Made by a program: the position numbers and the translations under genes | DNA from: Pseudonocardia sp. | GTDB taxonomy: Bacteria > Actinomycetota > Actinomycetes > Mycobacteriales > Pseudonocardiaceae | Reading direction: 5' to 3' | Assembly: GCA_030147065.1 (NCBI GenBank) | Contig: JASLAP010000196.1 | Location: 1-18,636 of the forward strand | DNA length: 18,636 nucleotides | The notes under the pieces: generated by a model | What the model was told of the DNA's origin: nothing | The model's database searches: none | The model's input: only the letters and a program-made list of their open reading frames with translations | Shown here: piece by piece, positions 1 to 6,460 of the stretch | Layout of the letters: each line of letters starts with the position of its first letter | Position numbering within the stretch: position 1 is the first letter of the stretch

Positions 1-65
1 GGGCGGGCCGGGTCGCGGCGGGCGGCGCCGCGCACCGCGGGAAGGCCGAGCTCGGATGCCGTCAC
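1..65 (-). CDS. Possible 5' end of a gene cut by the left edge
   Basis: A GTG at 65 (minus strand) opens a frame that reads to the window edge without a stop. It gives about 21 residues beginning VTASELGLPAVRGAARRDPA. The start is proposed because a TAGGCT hexamer lies exactly 6 bases upstream (77 to 72), the same spacing as at the DUF2771 gene in this window and typical of leaderless actinobacterial mRNAs. Too little protein is present to name a family. Open frames of this length are common in GC-rich DNA, so the call rests mainly on the promoter geometry. It would be transcribed in the same direction as the toroid gene upstream of it. Confidence 0.35.
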   Translation of the reverse strand, partial: MTASELGLPAVRGAARRDPAR

Positions 66-71
66 GACACG

Positions 72-77
72 AGCCTA
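72..77 (-). promoter_or_regulatory. Candidate -10 box TAGGCT, leaderless spacing
   Basis: On the minus strand TAGGCT (77 to 72) is followed by 6 bases and then GTG at 65, so transcription would start at or next to the start codon. No convincing -35 hexamer was seen. TAGGCT fits the TANNNT consensus of actinobacterial housekeeping promoters. Confidence 0.4.
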
Positions 78-126
78 ACCGCGTCCGGCGATCTCCACCC
101 CCACCTCGACCTGGGCGGACGAGCGT

Positions 127-142
127 TTCCGCAGATGCGGAA
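127..142. promoter_or_regulatory. Palindrome, possible operator
   Basis: TTCCGCA-GA-TGCGGAA has perfect 7-base arms around a 2-base centre. It lies 49 bases upstream of the candidate TAGGCT box at 77-72 and in the gap downstream of the toroid gene. The symmetry and short centre look like a protein-binding site rather than an RNA hairpin. An activator site upstream of the -35 region of the left-edge gene is one reading; no regulator is assigned. Confidence 0.35.
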
Positions 143-229
143 CTGCCTCCTCGAAAAGTGCGCAGCCGCGTGGTGTCGGGCGCCGCTCTGCCCTCCTCTC
201 GGACAGGTGTGGCGGCCTTCACGGTCCGG

Positions 230-1192
230 TCAGCCGTCGTCCCACCAGCGCAGGACCCGCCGGGCCCGCAACGTCGCCCACCGGCTCGGCCCCGGTGGTT
301 CCAGGCGGAACCACGTCCGGCCCGGATAGCCGCGGTGCCCCGGCCACCTGCCGTCCCGCCGCCGCGCTCGGGCCACCACGGCGACCGCGTCGGCGAGCCG
401 CTCGTCGCGCCCGGCTCCGGCGGCCCGGAAGTGCTCCAGTCCGCGCAGCACGTCGAAGTGCCACTGCGGGGGGAACGGGAACCGGGTGAACGCCGGGTGC
501 GCCACCTCGCCGGTGCGGTGCGAGCGGTAGAGCCGGTGGTCGAGGAAGAACGCGCGGCCTCCCGCGGCGGCCGCAGCCGTCTCGATCGCACCCCCGCCGG
601 CCCGGTACTCCGACAGCGCCTCCAGCACCGAGATCGAGGTGTGGAAGGACCCGTGGCGCGACCCCGTGCGGACCGACTGGCAGTTCCAGCCGCCGTCGTC
701 GAGCTGCTGGCCGAGCAGCCACGCCACCGCGGCGTCGACCCGCTCGTCGACCGTGCCGAACCCCGCCGCCAGCAGCACGAACATCGCGGTGATGCACGTC
801 TCCGGGGTGCGGACGCCGCGGGCCTGGGCCAGCCCGCCGACGTGGCAGTGGCGGGCGCCGTCCCAGAGCACGCGGCAGCCCCGCTGCGCCTGCGGGTGGC
901 CGGCGGGGAGCCCGAGGCGGTGCAGGAGCAGCAGGGTGTAGGTGGTCGAGGTCCACTTCGGGCCGTACAGGCCGCCGGCCCAGCGGCCGTCGGCGTCCTG
1001 GGCGGCCAGCAGGCGCGCGCCCCAGCCCTCCGCCGCGACCCGGGTCCGCTCGGCCGCCACCCGCGCCCGCGGCGCGTCGAGCAGATCGGCCAGCACCTGC
1101 CAGCGGATCGCCGGGTCCCCGGCCAGCAGCCAGGCCGTGACGTCGTCGTCCGGTCCGGCCGCACGGTGCACCACCGCCTGCTCCCGCGTCAC
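230..1192 (-). CDS. Alpha/alpha-toroid (prenyltransferase/squalene-cyclase repeat) protein
   Basis: A 320-residue protein with repeated motifs of the squalene-cyclase/prenyltransferase toroid fold: QDADGRW (about 65-71), QQLDDGGWNC (162-171) and RRRDGRW (277-283). Between them are helix pairs such as TSTTYTLLLLHRLG and HGSFHTSISVLEAL. Bona fide class II terpene cyclases are roughly twice this length and use a DXDD acid motif. Neither the length nor the motif is present, so a hopene or squalene cyclase is unlikely, and no substrate can be named. There is no signal peptide, so it is probably cytosolic. The GTG at 1192 is the first usable start but has no well-spaced Shine-Dalgarno, so a start a few codons later is possible. 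It is divergent from the nucleotidyltransferase with a 263-base gap. Confidence 0.8.
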   Translation of the reverse strand: MTREQAVVHRAAGPDDDVTAWLLAGDPAIRWQVLADLLDAPRARVAAERTRVAAEGWGARLLAAQDADGRWAGGLYGPKWTSTTYTLLLLHRLGLPAGHPQAQRGCRVLWDGARHCHVGGLAQARGVRTPETCITAMFVLLAAGFGTVDERVDAAVAWLLGQQLDDGGWNCQSVRTGSRHGSFHTSISVLEALSEYRAGGGAIETAAAAAGGRAFFLDHRLYRSHRTGEVAHPAFTRFPFPPQWHFDVLRGLEHFRAAGAGRDERLADAVAVVARARRRDGRWPGHRGYPGRTWFRLEPPGPSRWATLRARRVLRWWDDG

Positions 1193-1339
1193 GACTCCAT
1201 CGTCGTGCGCGAGCAGGCGAGGCGGACAGGGCCGTTGGACCCGCAGTGGTTCTCGGCACGGCCCACGCGCAGCCGGCGGGGGTGACCTCGCCGACGGACG
1301 GGCGGAGCGGAACCCAGCCGCCGCGGTGCGTGATCACCG

Positions 1340-1361
1340 GGTGCGGTGCTGGAACCGCACC
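1340..1361. promoter_or_regulatory. Inverted repeat in the divergent gap 1193-1455
   Basis: GGTGCGGT (1340-1347) and ACCGCACC (1354-1361) are perfect 8-base arms around a 6-base loop. The element sits about 95 bases before the nucleotidyltransferase start and about 150 bases before the toroid gene start. It could be an operator shared by both genes or an RNA hairpin. Nothing else recognisable was found in the 263-base gap, including no clear -35/-10 pair. Confidence 0.3.
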
Positions 1362-1455
1362 GGCGCGGCCGGTGTGCCGCAACCGGTGACCATCGCCGGG
1401 GACGCGGAGCGGGACCCCGGGCCAGGCGTCCCGGAGCGCGGTCGAGGATGGGCCC

Positions 1456-2283
1456 GTGCCGCCCGCCCTGCCGCCCCCCGTCGAGCGCTCCGCGACCGGG
1501 TACCTCCGGCTCGCCGACCGCCTGCTGCCCGGCCGGGTCACCGGGCTGTACGTCGTCGGGTCGGTGGCGCTGGGCGCCTACCGGCCGGCCCGCAGCGACA
1601 TCGACCTGGTGGTCGTGCTGGACGGCCCGGACCGCCCCGACGACCTGCGCCGGCTGCGGTGGCTGCACCTCGCGAGCGCGGCCGCGACGGCGGCCGGGTC
1701 CGTGCGGCGGGGCCGGTCGCCGCTGCGCGGGACCTGCAACGCGGTGTTCGTCCGGACCGAGGACCTGACCGCGCCGGTCACCCGGATCGTGCCGGTGGCC
1801 GCGGCCGTGGGGGAACGGGTCACCCCGGGTGCGGCCGGGTCCGACGTCAGCCCGGTGGCCTGGACGGTGCTGGCCGACCGCGGGATCGCCGTGCGCGGCC
1901 CCCGCCCCGGGACGCTGGGCCTGGACCCCGAGCGGCACCGGTTGCGCGCGTGGAACCGGGACAACCTGGAGTCCTACTGGCGCCCGCTGGCCCGCCACTA
2001 CGCGGCCGACGCCCTCCCACTGCGCCTGCGGCCGCGCTGGACGACCGCCTGGGCGGTGCTCGGCCCGCCCCGGCTGCACCGGACCATCGCCACCGGCGAG
2101 GTGGTGTCCAAGGAGGCCGCCGGGGAGTACGCGCTGGACGTCCTCGACCGGCGCTGGCGCCCGCTGGTCCGGTACGCGCTGGCGTACTGGCGGGAGGAGC
2201 CGCTGCCGGCCCCGCCGCCACCGCGCCCGCTCGTCGCCGAGTACGTCGAGCACGTGGCCGAGAGCGCAACAGCCCTGCGCTGA
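1456..2283 (+). CDS. Nucleotidyltransferase, aminoglycoside-adenylyltransferase-like
   Basis: A 275-residue protein with the signature of the DNA polymerase beta-like nucleotidyltransferase fold: GSVALG at 35-40 followed by SDIDLVVVL (47-55), with D48 and D50 as likely metal ligands. The C-terminal region has IATGEVVSKEAAGEYAL (about 213-229), resembling the DUF4111 domain attached to streptomycin/spectinomycin adenylyltransferases. The expected reaction is nucleotidyl transfer from ATP to a small-molecule hydroxyl. The substrate is unknown and drug resistance should not be assumed. The GTG at 1456 has GAGGA at 1444-1448, 7 bases upstream, a good ribosome-binding site. It lies 134 bases before the methyltransferase on the same strand and may or may not be co-transcribed with it. 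Confidence 0.8.
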   Translation: MPPALPPPVERSATGYLRLADRLLPGRVTGLYVVGSVALGAYRPARSDIDLVVVLDGPDRPDDLRRLRWLHLASAAATAAGSVRRGRSPLRGTCNAVFVRTEDLTAPVTRIVPVAAAVGERVTPGAAGSDVSPVAWTVLADRGIAVRGPRPGTLGLDPERHRLRAWNRDNLESYWRPLARHYAADALPLRLRPRWTTAWAVLGPPRLHRTIATGEVVSKEAAGEYALDVLDRRWRPLVRYALAYWREEPLPAPPPPRPLVAEYVEHVAESATALR

Positions 2284-2376
2284 GCGCCGGTGGTGCCGGG
2301 AGGGTCGCACTGACCAGCACCTGTCGTGCGGAGTGCGCGCGAATGGGGGTTGAAGCCGCCACGACGAGTCGGAAGG

Positions 2377-2402
2377 GTGACGGGGGACAGCCGACCCGTC
2401 AC
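2377..2402 (+). promoter_or_regulatory. Hairpin just upstream of the methyltransferase ribosome-binding site
   Basis: GTGACGGG (2377-2384) and CCCGTCAC (2395-2402) form a perfect 8-base stem with a 10-base loop. The stem ends directly against the Shine-Dalgarno GGGAAG (2403-2408), which stands 9 bases from the GTG start at 2418. It may be an RNA element modulating initiation or a DNA operator; the sequence cannot separate the two. It could also partly terminate transcripts arriving from the nucleotidyltransferase gene. Confidence 0.4.
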
Positions 2403-2417
2403 GGGAAGTGAGATCGC

Positions 2418-3221
2418 GTGCCAGCCGAGCCCCCCGATGCCCCGGCCGACGTCGACACCACGGTCCCGCACTCGGCCCGGATCTGGAACTACTGGCTCGG
2501 CGGGACCGACAACTACCCGGTGGACCGCGAGGCCGGGGACGCCTGGCTGGCGGTGCAGCCGCAGATCATCCCGATCGCCCGGACGTCGCGGGCGTTCCTC
2601 GCCCGCGCGGTCCGGTTCCTGGCCGGCGAGGCCGGCGTCCGGCAGTTCCTCGACGTCGGCGGCGGGCTCCCGGCGGCCGAGAACACCCACCAGATCGCGC
2701 AGCGGATCGCCCCGGACGCGCGCGTGGTGTACGTCGACAACGACCCGGAGGTGCTGGCCCACGCGCGGCGGATGCTCGCCGACGCCCCGCCCGACACCAC
2801 CCGCTACGCGGCTGCCGACCTGCACGACCCGGCGGCCGTGCTCGCCGGGGCGGCCGAGGTCCTCGACCTCGACCGGCCGGTCGCGGTGCACTTCATGGGC
2901 GTCCTCGGGCACGTCGCCGACCTCGGTGCGGCGAGGTCCGCGGTCGGCGGCCTGGTGGACCGGCTGCCGTCGGGCAGCTACCTGACCATCTGCGACGGCA
3001 CCACCACCGTGCCGGACGAGGCGACCGCCCGGGCACAGCAGGAGTACGCCGACACCGGCGCGATGGCCTACCGCAACCGCTCGCCGGAGGAGGTCGAGAG
3101 CCTGTTCGCCGGCCTCGAGTTCGTCGAGCCCGGGTTCGTCCCGATCGTCCGGTGGCGCCCGGAGGAGCCGGAGGACGCCGCGGCCCTGGAGCAGCACGGC
3201 GGGGTGGCGCGCAAGCCCTGA
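2418..3221 (+). CDS. SAM-dependent methyltransferase, DUF574/Methyltransf_19 family
   Basis: A 267-residue protein that matches an actinobacterial methyltransferase family by its N-terminal signature PHSARIWNYWLGGTDNYPVDRE (in two parts, residues 17-29 and 30-38). The SAM-binding motif QFLDVGGGLP is at 76-85 and the acidic strand end VVYVDNDP at 103-110. The family occurs in many paralogues in Streptomyces, Pseudonocardia and relatives, and the substrate is generally not known. No transmembrane or signal segment is visible. The GTG at 2418 is chosen because GGGAAG lies 9 bases upstream and the family motif begins soon after. The gene ends 18 bases from the end of the convergent acyl-CoA dehydrogenase, with no obvious terminator between them. 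Confidence 0.9.
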   Translation: MPAEPPDAPADVDTTVPHSARIWNYWLGGTDNYPVDREAGDAWLAVQPQIIPIARTSRAFLARAVRFLAGEAGVRQFLDVGGGLPAAENTHQIAQRIAPDARVVYVDNDPEVLAHARRMLADAPPDTTRYAAADLHDPAAVLAGAAEVLDLDRPVAVHFMGVLGHVADLGAARSAVGGLVDRLPSGSYLTICDGTTTVPDEATARAQQEYADTGAMAYRNRSPEEVESLFAGLEFVEPGFVPIVRWRPEEPEDAAALEQHGGVARKP

Positions 3222-3239
3222 CCGCTCGCCGGTGCCGCT

Positions 3240-4442
3240 TCAGTGGCGGCCCAGTTCCTGGCGGGCGACGGTGCGCAGGTGCACCTCGTCCGGGCCGTCG
3301 GCCAGCCGCAGGGCGCGGGCCCAGACGTAGAAGTAGGCCAGCGGCACGTCGTCGCTCATCCCGGCACCCCCGTGGACCTGCAGCGCCCGGTCGATCACCG
3401 CGCAGGCGATCCGCGGGGTCACGACCTTGATCGCGGCGATCTCCGAGGCGGCGCCCTTGGCGCCGAACCGGTCGATCAGCCAGGCCGTCTTGAGCACCAG
3501 CAGCCGGGCCTGCTCGACCTCGATCCGGGACTCGGCGATCTGCTCGCGGACCACGCCCTGCTCGGCCAGCGGGCGGCCGAACGCCACCCGGTCCCGGGCG
3601 CGGCGGACCATCAGGTCGATGGCCCGCTCGGCCATCCCGATCAGCCGCATGCAGTGGTGGATGCGGCCGGGGCCGAGCCGGGCCTGGGCGATGGCGAAGC
3701 CGCCGCCCTCCTCGCCGAGCAGGTTGCCCGCCGGCACCCGGACGTCGTGGAAGGCGATCTCGGAGTGCCCGTGCTGGTCCTGGTAGCCGAACGTGGGCAG
3801 GTGCCGGATGATCTCCAGGCCGGGGGTGTCCCGGGGGACCAGCACCATCGACTGCTGGCGGTGGGTCTGGGCGTCCGGGTCGGTCTTGCCCATCACGATG
3901 AAGACCTTGCAGCGCGGGTCGGCGGTGCCCGAGATCCACCACTTCTTGCCGTTGATGACGTAGTCGTCGCCGTCGCGGCGGATCGAGGTCTGGACGTTGG
4001 TGGCGTCGGAGGAGGCGACGTCGGGCTCGGTCATCGCGAACGCCGAGCGGATCTCCCCGGCCAGCAGCGGCTCCAGCCACTCCTGCTTCTGCTCGGGCGT
4101 GCCGAACAGGTGCAGGGTCTCCATGTTGCCGGTGTCCGGGGCCTGGCAGTTGATCGCCTCCGGGGCGATCACCGGCGACCAGCCCGACACCTCGGCGACG
4201 GCCGCGTACTCCAGGTTGGACAGCCCCGACACCGCCGGCAGGAACAGGTTCCACAGCCCCCGGGAGCGGGCCTCGGCCTTGAGCTCCTCGACCACCGGCG
4301 GCAGGTCCCACTCCTGCGGGGTCCCGCGGCGCTCGGCGCGGAAGGCGTCGTACCCGGCCTCGGCCGGCAGCACCCGCTCGTCGAGGAACGCGCGCATGCG
4401 CTTCGTGTAGTCGGCAGCGGCGGCGCTGGGTTCGAAGTCCAC
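3240..4442 (-). CDS. Acyl-CoA dehydrogenase, ACAD10/11-like
   Basis: A flavin-dependent acyl-CoA dehydrogenase of 400 residues, the usual length. Visible landmarks are AFAMTEPDVASSDATN (135-150, FAD/substrate strand), KKWWISGTADPRC (166-178), ARLGPGRIHHCMRLIGMAE (254-272), RVAFGRPLAEQG (285-296) and LQVHGGAGMSDD (354-365). The GRIHHCMR segment and the DGPDEVH end (382-388) resemble ACAD10/11 and mycobacterial FadE2-type enzymes. Asp382 stands where medium-chain enzymes carry the catalytic Glu of the YEGT motif. It probably acts in oxidation of an unusual or branched acyl-CoA; this is inference. The GTG start at 4442 (VDFEPS) is chosen because relatives begin MDFEPS. An ATG at 4487 (415 residues) and a GTG at 4460 are in-frame alternatives, and none has a clear Shine-Dalgarno. 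Confidence 0.9.
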   Translation of the reverse strand: MDFEPSAAAADYTKRMRAFLDERVLPAEAGYDAFRAERRGTPQEWDLPPVVEELKAEARSRGLWNLFLPAVSGLSNLEYAAVAEVSGWSPVIAPEAINCQAPDTGNMETLHLFGTPEQKQEWLEPLLAGEIRSAFAMTEPDVASSDATNVQTSIRRDGDDYVINGKKWWISGTADPRCKVFIVMGKTDPDAQTHRQQSMVLVPRDTPGLEIIRHLPTFGYQDQHGHSEIAFHDVRVPAGNLLGEEGGGFAIAQARLGPGRIHHCMRLIGMAERAIDLMVRRARDRVAFGRPLAEQGVVREQIAESRIEVEQARLLVLKTAWLIDRFGAKGAASEIAAIKVVTPRIACAVIDRALQVHGGAGMSDDVPLAYFYVWARALRLADGPDEVHLRTVARQELGRH

Positions 4443-4494
4443 GTCCGCAGCAAACCACACGACAGGCCCGACTGGCTGAACTCGCATCAGCGGA

Positions 4495-4502
4495 ACTACA
4501 GT
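4495..4502. promoter_or_regulatory. Overlapping divergent -10-like boxes
   Basis: On the plus strand TACAGT (4497-4502) lies 7 bases before the GTG at 4510 of the HTH-TOBE gene, the spacing expected of a leaderless mRNA. On the minus strand TGTAGT (4500-4495) lies 7 bases before an in-frame ATG (4487) of the acyl-CoA dehydrogenase. The two hexamers share bases, so polymerase could occupy only one direction at a time. A weak dyad, ACT-AC-AGT (4495-4502), is centred here. The plus-strand box is the better supported. Confidence 0.4.
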
Positions 4503-4509
4503 CCGTTCT

Positions 4510-4914
4510 GTGCCGCAGTTCAGGATATCGGAGGCCGCCCGACTGCTCGGGGTCAGCGACGACACCGTTCGCCGCTGGATCGAGGCCGGCGTGCTGTCGG
4601 TGCAGGTCGACGGCTCGAACCGGAAGGTCGTCGACGGCGCCGAGCTGGCCGAGTTCGCCCGCGACCAGGCCAGCGTGCCGCCCGACCCCTCGGGGGTGCA
4701 GCGCTCGGCGCGCAACCGGCTGGTCGGGCTAGTCACCGCGGTGGTCACCGACCGGGTGATGGCGCAGGTGGAGATGCAGTGCGGGTCGCACCGGATCGTC
4801 TCGCTGATGTCCAGCGAGGCCGTCCGCGAGCTCGGGCTGGAGCCGGGCGTGCTGGCCGTGGCCGTGATCAAGTCGACGACCGTGGTCGTGGAGACCCCGG
4901 GCGGGGCGTCGTGA
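4510..4914 (+). CDS. HTH-TOBE (molybdopterin/oxyanion-binding) transcriptional regulator
   Basis: A 134-residue two-domain protein. Residues about 4-50 form a MerR/excisionase-type helix-turn-helix (FRISEAARLLGVSDDTVRRW). Residues about 67-128 form a TOBE/Mop domain with the hallmark SARNRLVGLVTAVV and the ending VLAVAVIKSTTVVVE. TOBE domains bind molybdate or tungstate, so the protein is the likely molybdate-sensing regulator of the adjoining transporter; classical ModE has a different, LysR-like HTH. The gene overlaps modA by the 4 bases GTGA (4911-4914), implying one transcript and coupled translation. The GTG start at 4510 lacks a Shine-Dalgarno but has a -10-like TACAGT 7 bases upstream. 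It may autoregulate, or repress the divergent dehydrogenase gene; this is inference. Confidence 0.88.
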   Translation: MPQFRISEAARLLGVSDDTVRRWIEAGVLSVQVDGSNRKVVDGAELAEFARDQASVPPDPSGVQRSARNRLVGLVTAVVTDRVMAQVEMQCGSHRIVSLMSSEAVRELGLEPGVLAVAVIKSTTVVVETPGGAS

Positions 4915-5660
4915 GGCGGCTCGTCGCCCTCGTGGGGCTGGTCGCGGTGCTGGCCGGCTGCGGATCCGCCGCGGGCCAGGACGGTGGCCGCGAGCTGACG
5001 GTCTTCGCCGCCGCCTCGCTCACCGAGGCCTTCACCGGGCTCGGGGAGCAGTTCGAGGCCGACAACCCCGGCGTCACCGTGCGGTTCAACTTCGGCGCCT
5101 CGTCCGACCTCGCCCAGCAGATCGTCAACGGCGCCCCGGCCGACGTGTTCGCCGCGGCCAGCGAGTCGACCATGGCGACCGTCGCCGACACCGGTGCCGT
5201 TGTCGGGCCGCCGACCGTGTTCGCCACCAACGTCCTGCGGATCGTCACGGCGCCGGGCAACCCGGAGGGCATCGCGTCCTTCGCCGACCTGGCCCGACCC
5301 GATCTGGCCGTGGTGGTCTGCGCGCCGCAGGTGCCGTGCGGAGCGGCCGCGGAGAAGATCGAGCAGGCCACCGGGGTGACGCTCAGCCCGGTCAGCGAGG
5401 AGCCCGACGTCAAGTCCACGCTGGGCAAGGTGACCACCGGCAACGCCGACGCCGGGCTGGTCTACGTCACCGACGTCACCGGCGCCGGCGACGACGTCCA
5501 GGGCGTGCCGTTCCCGGAGGCCGACCGGGCCGTCACGAACTACCCGATCGCCGTGCTGGCCGACGCGCCGCAGCCCGCCCTGGCCGCCGCCTTCCAGGAC
5601 CTGGTGACCGGCGAGCGGGGCCGAAACGCGCTGCGGGCCGCCGGCTTCGGGGCCCCGTGA
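4911..5660 (+). CDS. modA: Molybdate ABC transporter, substrate-binding lipoprotein
   Basis: A 249-residue exported binding protein. It begins VRRLVALVGLVAVLAGCGSA, a signal peptide with a clean LAGC lipobox, so the mature protein is anchored at Cys17. The mature chain shows the ModA pattern: LTVFAAASLTEAF near the start, FNFGASSDLAQQI, then GAPADVFAAAS, and in the second lobe DAGLVYVTDV. Family members bind molybdate or tungstate through main-chain amides and Ser/Thr/Tyr hydroxyls. The length is normal. The GTG at 4911 overlaps the regulator stop codon, and the gene ends in another GTGA overlap with modB. The signal is complete and no catalytic or ligand region looks damaged. Confidence 0.95.
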   Translation: MRRLVALVGLVAVLAGCGSAAGQDGGRELTVFAAASLTEAFTGLGEQFEADNPGVTVRFNFGASSDLAQQIVNGAPADVFAAASESTMATVADTGAVVGPPTVFATNVLRIVTAPGNPEGIASFADLARPDLAVVVCAPQVPCGAAAEKIEQATGVTLSPVSEEPDVKSTLGKVTTGNADAGLVYVTDVTGAGDDVQGVPFPEADRAVTNYPIAVLADAPQPALAAAFQDLVTGERGRNALRAAGFGAP

Positions 5661-6460
5661 GTGGTCGTGCGACCCGGGCGGTGGCGCTGCCGGGGCTGCT
5701 GTGGGTCCCGGCGGCGGCGGCGTTCGGGCTGATCGCGCTGCCGGTCGTCGGGCTGGTGCTGCGGGCGGACTGGCCCCGGGTGCCGGCCCTGCTGGTCAGC
5801 GAGGCCGCGCTGTCGGCCCTGCGGCTGTCGCTGCAGACCGCGGCCGTGTCGACCGCGTTGTGCATCGTCTTCGGCGGGCCGCTGGCCGTGGTGCTCGCCC
5901 GCGGCCGGCTGCCCGGGCTGCGGCTGCTGCGCTCGGTCGTGCTGCTGCCGCTGGTGCTGCCACCGGTCGTGGGCGGGCTGGCGCTGCTGTTCCTGCTCGG
6001 CCGCACCGGCCTGGTCGGGCAGGGGCTGGACACCTGGTTCGGCATCACCGTCCCGTTCACCACGGCCGCGGTGGTGCTGGCCCAGACCTTCGTCGCGCTG
6101 CCGTTCCTGGTGGTCAGCCTGGAGGGGGCGCTGCGCACCTCGGGCGAGCGCTACGAGGAGGTCGCGGCGACCCTCGGCGCGGCCCCGCGCCACGCGTTCG
6201 CCCGGGTCACGGTGCCGCTGGTGCTGCCGGGGCTGGCGTCCGGGGCGGTGCTCGCGTTCGCCCGCTGCCTGGGCGAGTTCGGCGCGACCATCGCCTTCGC
6301 CGGCAGCCTGCAGGGCACCACCCGGACCCTGCCGCTGCTGGTCTACCTGGAACGGGAGACCGACGTGGACGCCGCCGTCGCCCTGTCGTTGCTGCTGGTC
6401 GTGGTGGCCGTGGTGGTGATCGCGGTGGCCCGGCCGCGCTCGGTGGAGGGCCTGCGGTGA
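5657..6460 (+). CDS. modB: Molybdate ABC transporter, permease
   Basis: A 267-residue integral membrane protein with about six hydrophobic helices, including LLWVPAAAAFGLIALPVVGLV, VVLLPLVLPPVVGGLALLFLL and, at the C-terminus, VALSLLLVVVAVVVIAVA (each within a normal helix length). The cytoplasmic EAA loop that contacts the ATPase is clear: YEEVAATLGAAPRHAFARV. The LPPVVGGLALL segment is typical of ModB/CysT-like permeases. It would form the homodimeric channel of the transporter. The GTG start overlaps the modA stop (GTGA, 5657-5660), and the last codons overlap modC in the same way, so the three proteins are likely made in coupled fashion from one mRNA. Confidence 0.95.
   Translation: MSGRATRAVALPGLLWVPAAAAFGLIALPVVGLVLRADWPRVPALLVSEAALSALRLSLQTAAVSTALCIVFGGPLAVVLARGRLPGLRLLRSVVLLPLVLPPVVGGLALLFLLGRTGLVGQGLDTWFGITVPFTTAAVVLAQTFVALPFLVVSLEGALRTSGERYEEVAATLGAAPRHAFARVTVPLVLPGLASGAVLAFARCLGEFGATIAFAGSLQGTTRTLPLLVYLERETDVDAAVALSLLLVVVAVVVIAVARPRSVEGLR

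Noticed and set aside
230..1192. Squalene-hopene cyclase or terpene gene cluster
   Set aside because: Too short, no DXDD motif, and no isoprenoid genes next to it.
1456..2283. Specific aminoglycoside resistance gene
   Set aside because: Only the fold and metal motif plus a DUF4111-like region are seen; the sequence does not allow an antibiotic substrate to be named.
2893..4458. Minus-strand open frame of 521 codons overlapping the acyl-CoA dehydrogenase
   Set aside because: Out of frame with the recognisable enzyme and composed of Arg/Pro/Gly runs.
4443..4871. N-terminal extension of the acyl-CoA dehydrogenase to 543 residues
   Set aside because: The extension is antisense to the HTH-TOBE gene and is Ser/Thr-rich with no domain; relatives start at or near MDFEPS.
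3243..4910. Extension of the modA frame upstream to an 805-residue protein
   Set aside because: The upstream part is antisense to the dehydrogenase; a clean lipoprotein signal begins at 4911.
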